This document shows, in pieces, positions 17,616-25,474 of a stretch of DNA of 64,000 nt. The notes beneath the pieces were generated by a model. That model did not search any database. It was not told where the DNA came from and saw only the letters and a program-made list of their open reading frames with translations. A program made the position numbers and the translations under genes. Position 1 is the first letter of the stretch. Each line of letters starts with the position of its first letter. Origin of the DNA: Paremcibacter congregatus (GTDB lineage Bacteria; Pseudomonadota; Alphaproteobacteria; Sphingomonadales; Emcibacteraceae); assembly GCF_006385135.1 (NCBI RefSeq), contig NZ_CP041025.1, positions 651,501 through 715,500 on the forward strand. Direction: 5' to 3'.

Positions 17616-18515
17616 ATGGATATCCTCCGGCTGATGAAAGTCTTTGTGGCGGTGGCAGATGAGCTAGGCTTTGCTGCTGCGGGGCGGCGTCTTAATATGT
17701 CACCACCAGCTGTGACACGGGCCGTGTCGCAGTTAGAGGATCATCTCGGCGTGAGGTTATTGAACCGTTCTACCCGCCATGTACGGCCAACGGACGCAGG
17801 TCTTGTTTACTGCGCAGATGCTAGGCGCATTATTGAAGATGTGGCAACGTCTGAGGCTTCGGCAGCAGGGGTCAGCACGCGCCCTACTGGACTGTTGTCT
17901 GTGACGGCGCCCGTATTGTTTGGCCAGATGTTTGTCGTGCCAACAATTACAAGGTATTTACAGACCTACCCAGATGTATCTGTGGATGCCGTTTTTTTAG
18001 ACCGGGTCGTTAATTTGTTAGAAGAAGACTTGGATGTAGGGGTGCGAATTGGCGAGCTTCCAGATTCCAGTATGAGGGCAATACGTGTAGGGTCAGTTAA
18101 GGTTGTCTCATGTGCGGCACCAGCTTACTTGGCTAAGCATGGAATTCCGACCAGGTTAACGGATCTAAAAGATCATTTTTTGATTTCATCAAAAGCAATA
18201 AATACAACGTCGGAATGGCGTTTTTTTGATAACAACAAACTTCAGTCCATTAAGGTAACTCCTCGCTTAATAACGACATCCAATGCTGCTGCGATAGAGG
18301 CTGCAAGGGCCGGGTTGGGAATAACAAGGTTGATTTCATATCAAGTTGCACGCTGCATAAACGATGGCACGCTGAAAACTGTATTGGAAAATTTTGAGGC
18401 TTCAACGCTGCCCATTCATATATTGCATCGTGAAGGCCGTCTAACAACAGCAAAGGTACGTTGCTTCATTGATATGTTGGTGGATGATTTGCGTAGTGAC
18501 AAAAATTTAAATTAA
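17616..18515 (+). CDS. LysR family transcriptional regulator
   Basis: 299 residues, typical length. N-terminal winged helix (FVAVADELGFAAAGRRLNMSPPAVTRAVSQLE) and a LysR substrate-binding domain. It is transcribed away from the AhpD-like gene. The shared 122-bp AT-rich gap should hold its binding site; AATGCTGTT and the roughly opposed AACAGTTGCATT near 17518-17560 are candidate arms. It probably controls the divergent AhpD/PNPOx-FNR genes. Confidence 0.92.
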   Translation: MDILRLMKVFVAVADELGFAAAGRRLNMSPPAVTRAVSQLEDHLGVRLLNRSTRHVRPTDAGLVYCADARRIIEDVATSEASAAGVSTRPTGLLSVTAPVLFGQMFVVPTITRYLQTYPDVSVDAVFLDRVVNLLEEDLDVGVRIGELPDSSMRAIRVGSVKVVSCAAPAYLAKHGIPTRLTDLKDHFLISSKAINTTSEWRFFDNNKLQSIKVTPRLITTSNAAAIEAARAGLGITRLISYQVARCINDGTLKTVLENFEASTLPIHILHREGRLTTAKVRCFIDMLVDDLRSDKNLN

Positions 18516-18894
18516 TGCCTGTGTGCCCTCATATAAAACCGGCTAGTTTTTGTATTCTCTAAATCTGGCTTTTCAATTTCACCGTATTGAATAAAACCGA
18601 AAATTTAGAGATTCTCGAGAAAGTATAATCACTCACACATTATGCACCTCCCGTGCTGACACCTTTGGTGCCATGAGGGTCTCACGTTTTTCCAAATATT
18701 TGATATTTCTGGCCTCCAATGCGTATTCAGAGGTGGTATATTTGATTACAGTTTGACGTTAGTTTTCGAAAAATGCCTTTTTCTTCAGAAGCCTGAATAG
18801 TGTTCTTGCGTATGTGTAAAATTTTGGTTTTGTAATCGCCTGTATCGCCCTGTAATATGGAGAAGTTTTCGAGTAACCAGAGTAGGGTGTTTGT
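18516..18894. other. intergenic region, nothing recognised
   Basis: About 380 bp of AT-rich sequence between the LysR gene and the exonuclease. Short frames on both strands are interrupted and resemble no family I know. It presumably holds the exonuclease promoter. Confidence 0.55.
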
Positions 18895-19842
18895 GTGCAA
18901 GAACCAGTTTTGAATTTTTATGATGATGCCGGATTTGAGCAGGCGATTGATCAGTTGGGACTGTCTGGTGGCCACAGAATATTGCGTAAAATTACATTTC
19001 CCCATCCTTCTCAAGTGAATATTCTCAAACACAGTGGCATGGCAGACTACGCGATCCATAGGGGAATTTATCTCGATACGGAAACCACCGGACTTTCCCA
19101 TGCCGAGGATGAGGTTATTCAGCTTTGCCTGTTGCCCTTCCTCTACGCCGTGGATGCGACGACAAACTATGCGCTGATCATCGGGGTATATCCTCCCTAT
19201 GTTGGCTTTCAGGAACCGACCAGGCTATTGACCCAGGAGATCATTGATCTCACGGGAATCACGATGGCCATGCTGGTGGGGCAAACTCTGGATGTGCCGA
19301 AGATCGAAAGTCTTTTGGACAAGACCGATCTGGTCATTGCCCATAACGCGGCATTTGATCGACCCTTCACCCATGGCATCAGCGGGAAATTTTCCGAAAA
19401 GAAATGGGCCTGCTCCATGAGCAATATCCCGTGGAAGGATCAGGGATTTGAAAGTTTGAAACTGATCCATTTGGCGGCAGATCTTGGTTTTTATTTTGAA
19501 CCACATCAGGCGGATAAGGATTGTCTGGCGGGTCTTGCCATTCTGGCGCAGGTGGGGGATGCCGGGGAAAGCTACTTTCAGCAGCTGATCCGGGCGGCGG
19601 CAGAGGACAGCGTTACGCTCCGCGCACAATTCGCACCTTTTGAACTGAAAGATGTGCTGAAGCAGCGCGGCTATCTTTGGAAGGATGGCAGTGACGGTAT
19701 CGCAAAAGGCTGGGAGACGGTGGTCCCTCTCTCCGATGCCGATGGCGAAAGAGCCTGGTTGTCAGAAACCATCTATCATGGCGCAGAGAAATGGTATGAG
19801 AGAAGAGAAGACGCGCTGACCAGATTTACGAGGGCCTCCTAA
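18895..19842 (+). CDS. DEDDh 3'-5' exonuclease family protein (DnaQ-like)
   Basis: 315 residues from GTG 18895. The exonuclease fold spans residues about 55-215 with all active-site residues: Asp61 and Glu63 in YLDTETTG, Asp155 in AHNAAFD, His204 and Asp209 in HQADKD. It acts on 3' ends of single-stranded DNA or RNA. The C-terminal 100 residues (RGYLWKDGSDGIAKGWE, AWLSETIYHGAEKWYERR) form a small extra domain often found in stand-alone members. It is not the polymerase III epsilon subunit (lacks the clamp/alpha-binding tail). The IS3 remnant begins a few bases after its stop. Confidence 0.85.
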   Translation: MQEPVLNFYDDAGFEQAIDQLGLSGGHRILRKITFPHPSQVNILKHSGMADYAIHRGIYLDTETTGLSHAEDEVIQLCLLPFLYAVDATTNYALIIGVYPPYVGFQEPTRLLTQEIIDLTGITMAMLVGQTLDVPKIESLLDKTDLVIAHNAAFDRPFTHGISGKFSEKKWACSMSNIPWKDQGFESLKLIHLAADLGFYFEPHQADKDCLAGLAILAQVGDAGESYFQQLIRAAAEDSVTLRAQFAPFELKDVLKQRGYLWKDGSDGIAKGWETVVPLSDADGERAWLSETIYHGAEKWYERREDALTRFTRAS

Positions 19843-19850
19843 CACATCTG

Positions 19851-20096
19851 ATGCCAAAATTACGGGAAGCCGAGGTTATTTTAAACCAGGGCAAGACAGT
19901 AGAGGAAGCGGCTCGTCAGTTGGGTGTCGCCGAACAAACCTGTTATCGCTGGCGTAGTCAGTATGGCGGGATGAAGCCGGATCAGGCGCGTAAGCTGAAG
20001 GATCTAGAACGTGAGAATGTCCGGCTCAAGAGAGCGGTTGCTGAGTTGACATTGGACCACTCAATGGGGGCACTGATTTCTGGCTTTATAACGTGA
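19851..20096 (+). pseudogene. IS3-family OrfA (transposase helix-turn-helix subunit) remnant
   Basis: The stretch PKLREAEVILNQGKTVEEAA, then QLGVAEQTCYRWRSQYGG and ENVRLKRAVAELTLD, is the standard OrfA sequence of IS3 elements. The first dozen residues are missing. After TLD the frame runs into unrelated residues (HSMGALISGFIT) instead of the OrfA end and OrfB. Only about 220 bp of the element survive, ending right at the rpiR stop codon. No terminal repeats or OrfB were seen. Confidence 0.85.
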
Positions 20097-20981
20097 CTAT
20101 CCGAGATTGATGACCAGAGCCTGGGCGAGGCACATGGTGGCGGCGAAGGAACGGAAGCCGCTGACAGTGCTGATATCCGTATAAAAACATACATCACTTT
20201 CGAGGACCACCGGGCTGATTGGACTGTCGGTCATGGAAATGATCGTGGCGCCGCGTTCCTTGGCAGTGCGAATGGCGGACAGAACATCTTCAGCATATTT
20301 GGGGAAGGTGATGGAAATCAGCACGTCGCCCTTGCCCATCTGATTGATCTGTTCTTTCAGTAAACCGCCAACAGAATCAACCAGATAACTGCGGATGGAA
20401 AGTTGACTCATGCCATAATACATGAAACTCGCCGCCGGGAAGGAGCGTCGCTGACCGAGAATATAAACGGAATCAGCTCCTTTGATCATTCTGATCGCGG
20501 TATCGAGATCGTCGGGATTGATGTCTTTGCCCAAATGTTCTAGTGCGGAACGGTTAATGTCGATAAAAGTATCGAGAAATGTCAGGCTTTGTTTGTTCTT
20601 GTCGGATTGTTCCCGCCGTAAATCCTGAATGCGGTCGCTGTAGCTTTCGGCGACGCCCGGCAACTGGCGCACGAGACGGTCCTTGAAAATGGCCTGAACT
20701 TCTGAAAAACCGTCATAGTCCAGCGCCTGGGCAAAACGGATCAGACTGGAAGGCTGTACGCCAATCTGACGGGCCAGATCAGCATTGGTCTTGAGTGCGG
20801 TATCGTTGGGATTGGCCAGAACAAACTGGGAAATTTTCTTGAGCTGATTACTCAGTCCGTCAAAACGGGCGGACAAGAGATCGCATAATTCGCCATAGGT
20901 TTCAGCCGTTGGTGCTTTTTTCTTTGCCATACGCTTTGGTTTCTCCCCGGTGTTCTGGTTTGTTTTTACTTTATTATTCAA
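20097..20981 (-). CDS. RpiR/MurR family regulator, candidate inositol repressor
   Basis: 294 residues. HTH_6 domain at about 30-110 (NADLARQIGVQPSSLIRFAQAL) and a SIS sugar-phosphate-binding domain at about 130-270 (GADSVYILGQRRSFPAASFM, ISITFPKYAEDVL). RpiR-type IolR proteins repress iol genes in rhizobia and enterobacteria. The gene is divergent from the Na+ symporter. Seven AGAA-N6-TTCT palindromes lie in the control regions of this locus, two of them in front of rpiR itself, so it probably represses itself and the locus. The start is uncertain: ATG 20981 lacks a clear ribosome-binding site and ATG 20930 is an alternative. Its 3' end abuts the IS3 remnant. Confidence 0.9.
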   Translation of the reverse strand: MNNKVKTNQNTGEKPKRMAKKKAPTAETYGELCDLLSARFDGLSNQLKKISQFVLANPNDTALKTNADLARQIGVQPSSLIRFAQALDYDGFSEVQAIFKDRLVRQLPGVAESYSDRIQDLRREQSDKNKQSLTFLDTFIDINRSALEHLGKDINPDDLDTAIRMIKGADSVYILGQRRSFPAASFMYYGMSQLSIRSYLVDSVGGLLKEQINQMGKGDVLISITFPKYAEDVLSAIRTAKERGATIISMTDSPISPVVLESDVCFYTDISTVSGFRSFAATMCLAQALVINLG

Positions 20982-21016
20982 TAATACGAAATCTTTCTAG
21001 ACTTCGCAATAAAAAT

Positions 21017-21050
21017 AGAATATTTATTCTTTAAATAGAATATTTATTTC
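21017..21050. promoter_or_regulatory. two tandem RpiR-type operators between rpiR and the symporter gene
   Basis: AGAATATTTATTCT at 21017-21030 and AGAATATTTATTTC at 21037-21050, 20 bp apart (two helical turns). The first has perfect 5-bp arms (AGAAT/ATTCT); the second is degenerate at the right end. The form AGAA-N6-TTCT has the spacing of the GGAA-N6-TTCC site known for rhizobial IolR. They lie 36 bp from the rpiR start and 117 bp from the symporter start. Confidence 0.78.
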
Positions 21051-21166
21051 ATTTTGGGATGGCGACGAAATAAAAAAACACGACCGCCATGTGAAAGAAA
21101 TATAGGACATATGCATCGAGGGATGCAATTACAAGAATAGGGAAACTTAGGGAGGATTTTGGTGCA

Positions 21167-22786
21167 ATGTTGACTTTTGTGTCGTTTGTGGGCTTTACAG
21201 TCCTGGTGGCGGTGATTTCTTATATGAAGACCCGCCATGATAAAATGGACAGTTCGGATGCGTATTTTCTCGGGGGGCGCAGTCTGACGGCCTGGACGAT
21301 TGCCGGCTCTTTGATGCTGACCAATCTGTCGACGGAACATCTGATCGGGTTGAATGCGGATGCGTTTAATCACACGATCGCGGTCGCGGCCTGGGAAACC
21401 ACTGCGGCGTTGGCGATGGTCCTGACAGCCTTGTATTTCCTGCCGAAATATCTCAACAGTGGCCTGACCACCATTCCCCAGTTTCTCACCAATCGGTATG
21501 ATGAAAAGACCCGGGTGATTGCGACATTGCTGTTTCTGTTGTCCTACGCCATTGCCATATTGCCGGTGGTGCTGCTGTTTGGCGCGACGGGGATTGAAAG
21601 CCTGTTTGACGTTTCGGAAACCCTGGGGCTGACCAAGGGCGAAGCCTTGTGGTTGACGGTGTGGGGGGTGGGATGCCTCGGATCACTCTATGCGATTTTT
21701 GGCGGTCTTAAGGCCGTGGCGATTTCCGACACCATCAATGGGGTTGGCTTTCTGATCGCCGGCCTGATGATTCCCATATTGGCTCTGATCATGATCGGCG
21801 ACGGTGATTTCTTTGCAGGCTTGAACGAGCTCTATACGGAAGAGCACGAAAAATTCGATATAACAGGCAACGAGACAGGCTCCTTTCTGCCATTTGGTGT
21901 TCTGTTCACCGGTATGATCGTCAACCAGATTTTCTTCTGGTGCACCAATCAGTCGATTGTGCAACGGGCGCTGGGCGCGAAAAACCTGGCAGAAGGCCAG
22001 AAGGGGGTTCTGCTGGCGGCGGGGTTTAAATTGCTCGGGCCGTTTGTGATTGTCCTGCCCGGCGTAATCGCCTTTCATATGTTCAAGGATGTGTTACCGG
22101 CAGAGGATTACCTTCTGGCCTACCCCATGCTGGTCAAGGCGGTGCTGCCGACGGTGTTGACCGGTTTCTTCGCGGCGGTGATGATTGGCGCGGTGCTCAG
22201 TACTTTTAACAGTGTCTTGAACAGTTCTGCGACGCTGTTCTGTGAAGGCATATACAAGGTGTTTTACAATCGTGATGCTTCGGGGCCGGAACTGGTGAAA
22301 GCCGGTCGGATCACCAGTATTATTCTGGCGTTGGCGGCGATGACGGCGGCCCCTCTGATTGACACCAGCGGCAGTTTGTATAATTTTCTGCAGAAAGTGA
22401 ATGCGACATTCTTTGGCCCCATGCTGGCCGTCATTCTGTTGGGTATGATGACGAAACATGTGTCAGCCTTCGCCGCCAAGATTGGTCTGATTGCGGGGCC
22501 GATTGTGTTTTACATGCTGGTATTCGGTTTCGGTGATCAGGTGCAGACGGGGTTGATGGCAGTGTTTGGCATGACAGATGAAGTTCATTTTCTACATTTG
22601 CTGGCCTTTGTATTTGTTCTGACGGTTCTCGGCATGCTTCTGATCAGTCACTTTAAACCGGCGGAACATATTTATGTCGCTGTGTTGGTCGACGCTGTCG
22701 ATGTGACCCCTTGGCGTCACGCCAAACTTACCGGTGTGATCATTTCACTCATTACCGTGGGGTTCTATGTTCTGCTTGCCCAATAG
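21167..22786 (+). CDS. sodium:solute symporter (SSS/SLC5 family), probable inositol importer
   Basis: 539 residues with about 14 membrane helices. SSS-family features include MLTNLSTEHLIGLNADAF in the first helices (Na+-site region), a GG-rich SLYAIFGGLKAVAISDTING block and VLSTFNSVLNSSATLFCEGIY. Related carriers take up sugars or myo-inositol with Na+. It is preceded by RpiR-type operators, followed after 27 bp by a Gfo/Idh/MocA dehydrogenase, and sits in an iol locus without any ABC transporter, so inositol is the likely substrate. Inner-membrane location. Confidence 0.88.
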   Translation: MLTFVSFVGFTVLVAVISYMKTRHDKMDSSDAYFLGGRSLTAWTIAGSLMLTNLSTEHLIGLNADAFNHTIAVAAWETTAALAMVLTALYFLPKYLNSGLTTIPQFLTNRYDEKTRVIATLLFLLSYAIAILPVVLLFGATGIESLFDVSETLGLTKGEALWLTVWGVGCLGSLYAIFGGLKAVAISDTINGVGFLIAGLMIPILALIMIGDGDFFAGLNELYTEEHEKFDITGNETGSFLPFGVLFTGMIVNQIFFWCTNQSIVQRALGAKNLAEGQKGVLLAAGFKLLGPFVIVLPGVIAFHMFKDVLPAEDYLLAYPMLVKAVLPTVLTGFFAAVMIGAVLSTFNSVLNSSATLFCEGIYKVFYNRDASGPELVKAGRITSIILALAAMTAAPLIDTSGSLYNFLQKVNATFFGPMLAVILLGMMTKHVSAFAAKIGLIAGPIVFYMLVFGFGDQVQTGLMAVFGMTDEVHFLHLLAFVFVLTVLGMLLISHFKPAEHIYVAVLVDAVDVTPWRHAKLTGVIISLITVGFYVLLAQ

Positions 22787-22813
22787 CAGGGCGGGGAACG
22801 GAGGCGAGAAAAA

Positions 22814-23941
22814 ATGCACAAGACAGTAAAAATTGGTTTGATTGGCGGGGGGTATATTGGCAAAACTCATGCCATTGCCTACCGCAGTCATCCGGTGGTT
22901 TTTGGGGGGCGGGTGATCCCGGAATTATACATGCTGGCCGAGCGCGACCTTGCGATCGCATCGGAACGGGCCCAGGCCCTGGGGTTTGCCAGAGCAACGG
23001 GGAACTGGCGGGATGTGATGGCTGATCCGGATATTGATATTGTCGCCATAGCCACTCCGAATGCGCAGCATAAGGAAATGGCGCTGGCCGCCATTGCCGC
23101 AGGAAAACATGTCTATTGTGAGAAGCCTTTGGCGCTGAATGCGGATGAAGCCCGGGAAATGGCGACGGCGGCACAGACGGCAGGCGTCGTCAATATGGTG
23201 GGGTATAACTATCTGGCCAATCCCCTGATTGCCCAGGCGAAGATCATGATCGACCGGGGGGATCTCGGGGAGATTATTCATTTTCGCGGGCGCCACAATG
23301 AGGATTATATGGCTGACCCGGCGGTGCCGTTTGGCTGGCGTTGTGATCGGACGTTATCGGGCACCGGTACATTGGGGGACATGGGTTCGCATATCATCTG
23401 TATGGCGATGCATCTGCTCGGTGATATTACGTCGGTGACGGCGGATCTTCAGACGGTCATCCCGCAACGCAAAATGGCGGATGGCACCTTGCGGGCCGTG
23501 GAAAATGAGGATCAGGCCCATTGTCTGGCCCGTTTTCACAGGGGCGCGATCGGCATTCTGGAAACCAGTCGTGTAGCGCAGGGCCGTAAACTGGGACTGG
23601 CGTTTGAAATCGTCGGGCGCACCGGTAGCCTGGTCTTCGATCAGGAGCGGATGAATGAGTTGAAATTTTACCGGAGTGGAAACCAAGAAGGCGAGCAGGG
23701 GTTTAAAACCCTTCTTGTTGCACCGGAGCATCCCGATTTTGTCAATTTCTGTCCCGCAGCGGGGCACGGATTGGGCTATAACGATCTGAAGATCATCGAA
23801 GTCGATAAGCTGCTGGCGGCGGTGGAGGCCGGGGCTCTGCCGCCTGTGGATTTTGAACAGGCCTGCAAGATTGAACAGGTGATTGACGCCTGTGTCCGCT
23901 CGGCAGAAACAGGAAAATGGGTGGCGCCGGCTGATATGTAG
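22814..23941 (+). CDS. Gfo/Idh/MocA family dehydrogenase, probable inositol-isomer dehydrogenase
   Basis: 375 residues. N-terminal Rossmann domain with LIGGGYIGKTHA and the family motif EKPLALN; C-terminal alpha/beta substrate domain with GDMGSHIICMAMHLLGDI. Such NAD(P)-dependent enzymes oxidise sugars and inositols. It is distinct from the IolG at 30237 and co-transcribed with the symporter. A second inositol stereoisomer (scyllo, chiro) or an inosose is a reasonable guess but not shown. A strong hairpin follows its stop. Confidence 0.85.
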   Translation: MHKTVKIGLIGGGYIGKTHAIAYRSHPVVFGGRVIPELYMLAERDLAIASERAQALGFARATGNWRDVMADPDIDIVAIATPNAQHKEMALAAIAAGKHVYCEKPLALNADEAREMATAAQTAGVVNMVGYNYLANPLIAQAKIMIDRGDLGEIIHFRGRHNEDYMADPAVPFGWRCDRTLSGTGTLGDMGSHIICMAMHLLGDITSVTADLQTVIPQRKMADGTLRAVENEDQAHCLARFHRGAIGILETSRVAQGRKLGLAFEIVGRTGSLVFDQERMNELKFYRSGNQEGEQGFKTLLVAPEHPDFVNFCPAAGHGLGYNDLKIIEVDKLLAAVEAGALPPVDFEQACKIEQVIDACVRSAETGKWVAPADM

Positions 23942-23965
23942 GTCTTGTGGATCATTCTGATTAAA

Positions 23966-23995
23966 AAAAGGCGCCTCTTCACGGAGGCGCCTTTT
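23966..23995. terminator. bidirectional intrinsic terminator
   Basis: AAAAGGCGCCTC, a 6-nt loop, then GAGGCGCCTTTT: a 12-bp perfect stem with A-rich and T-rich flanks. It separates the Gfo/Idh gene (+) from the alkaline phosphatase gene (-) and can serve both. Confidence 0.9.
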
Positions 23996-24011
23996 GTCTA
24001 GAAGTATAAGT

Positions 24012-25472
24012 CTATTTCAGTTTTAGAACATTCTCTATCACATTATAGATTTTATTCTGTTCCATAACACCTTTGATCTGATCGGCGCCAGGACCGCGGG
24101 CGTATATGGCGACATCTTCTCCGGCATGATGGCCTTTCGGCGCCGGAACGGCTGTTTGTTGCTTGTAATCGGGCGCTGTTGTGTCGACGGCTGCCGGATC
24201 ATCCCGGGAGCCATCTTCATGGGGGCTGTTGGGACCAACATAATATCCCAGAGTGGTGATGGCCTTACCATCCGCCGCCTTGAAAGCTTCCGTCATCGGG
24301 TTTCCCTGAGTATCATTGGTTCGAATGGTGCCGAGTATCGGGTTGCCGCGGGTTGGATATCCGGCGATGACCAGGGTATGGCTATGGTCGGCGGTGACCA
24401 GGATCAGGGTATCTTCCTCACGGGTCATGTCCATCGCTTTTTGCACAGCCTTATTCAGTGCCACCCCGTCATGTAGAGCATGATAGGCGTTGGTGGCGTG
24501 ATGCCCGTGGTCGATCCGTCCGGCCTCAACCATCAGGAAATAGCCTTTGTCCTTTTTCTGGAGAACGTGCAAGGCTTTCTCGGTCATGGCGGAGAGGGTT
24601 GGTTCCCCGCCGACATCCTGTTCCCGGTTGGCGCTAAACTGCATATGGCCCCGTTCAAACAGGCCCAGTAGATGGTCGGTTGTGGCGGGTTGTATGGCGT
24701 TGAACTGCTTTTCATTCCACACATAACCGGCATTGTTATATTTTGCGGTCCATTCGGCGGTCAGGTCGCGGCCATCGTCGCGTTTTCCGGTTTCTTCGGG
24801 ATGTTCAGGATCAGCGAGGGTGGTGGGCAGGAAATTCTGCCGTCCGCCACCAAGCGCAACTTCCGGTCCGTCACCATAGGGAAACTCGATCAGTTGCCGG
24901 GCAATGTCGCGGCAGCCAAGCTTGCGGGCCTGGTCCGGCATGTCGCTGTCGGTTTCCCAATCTCGTTCCGACACATGGGCATAGGTGGTGGCCGGCGTGG
25001 CATGGGTCAGGCGGGCGGTTGTCACGACCCCCGTGGCAAGCCCTTTCTGTTCCGCCTTTTCCAGGGCGCTAAGGACAAAATGTTCCTCAGCGGGGATGCA
25101 TTCACCGCGCCGGGAGCCGGGACCGACATTAATAAACCCGGCCTTGGTTTTAACGCCGGTCATAAAGGCGGTGGCGGTGCCGGCGGAATCCGGCACCTGC
25201 TGGTTGGTGTTGTAGGTCTTGGACAGAGCCACATGCGGAAATGTTTCCCAAGAGAGAACATTGTCTTCGCCTTGTCCGCCCTTGAGCTGGCCATCCAGAA
25301 TACGAATGGCCGTCACAGTGCTGATGCCCATACCATCGCCGACGAAGAGGATGACATTTTTGGGGCGATCAGCTTTTGCGGCAGCAGGTGTAGATTCTGT
25401 TTGATCGAAACAGGAAACCAGAAGCAGGCTGGCGCAGATGAGTGTGCTGCTGGATAATAGTTTGAGCTTCAC
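24012..25472 (-). CDS. alkaline phosphatase (PhoA family), lipoprotein
   Basis: 486 residues. Lipobox LVSC with Cys21 anchors it to a membrane. Active-site elements are complete: Asp46 in LFVGDGMG, the nucleophile Ser96 in PDSAGTATAF, GRIDHGHHATNAYHAL and TADHSH. It hydrolyses phosphate monoesters in the periplasm. It is the second gene after phytase, with only 2 bp between them, so the pair is one transcript. It would finish dephosphorylation of the lower inositol phosphates that phytase leaves. No Pho-box was looked for successfully; control by the operators at 27626-27669 is more likely. Confidence 0.93.
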   Translation of the reverse strand: MKLKLLSSSTLICASLLLVSCFDQTESTPAAAKADRPKNVILFVGDGMGISTVTAIRILDGQLKGGQGEDNVLSWETFPHVALSKTYNTNQQVPDSAGTATAFMTGVKTKAGFINVGPGSRRGECIPAEEHFVLSALEKAEQKGLATGVVTTARLTHATPATTYAHVSERDWETDSDMPDQARKLGCRDIARQLIEFPYGDGPEVALGGGRQNFLPTTLADPEHPEETGKRDDGRDLTAEWTAKYNNAGYVWNEKQFNAIQPATTDHLLGLFERGHMQFSANREQDVGGEPTLSAMTEKALHVLQKKDKGYFLMVEAGRIDHGHHATNAYHALHDGVALNKAVQKAMDMTREEDTLILVTADHSHTLVIAGYPTRGNPILGTIRTNDTQGNPMTEAFKAADGKAITTLGYYVGPNSPHEDGSRDDPAAVDTTAPDYKQQTAVPAPKGHHAGEDVAIYARGPGADQIKGVMEQNKIYNVIENVLKLK

Positions 25473-25474
25473 AA

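Noticed and set aside
24672-25457. 261-codon plus-strand frame opposite the alkaline phosphatase gene
   Set aside because: Antisense shadow; the phosphatase has full catalytic motifs and this frame has none.
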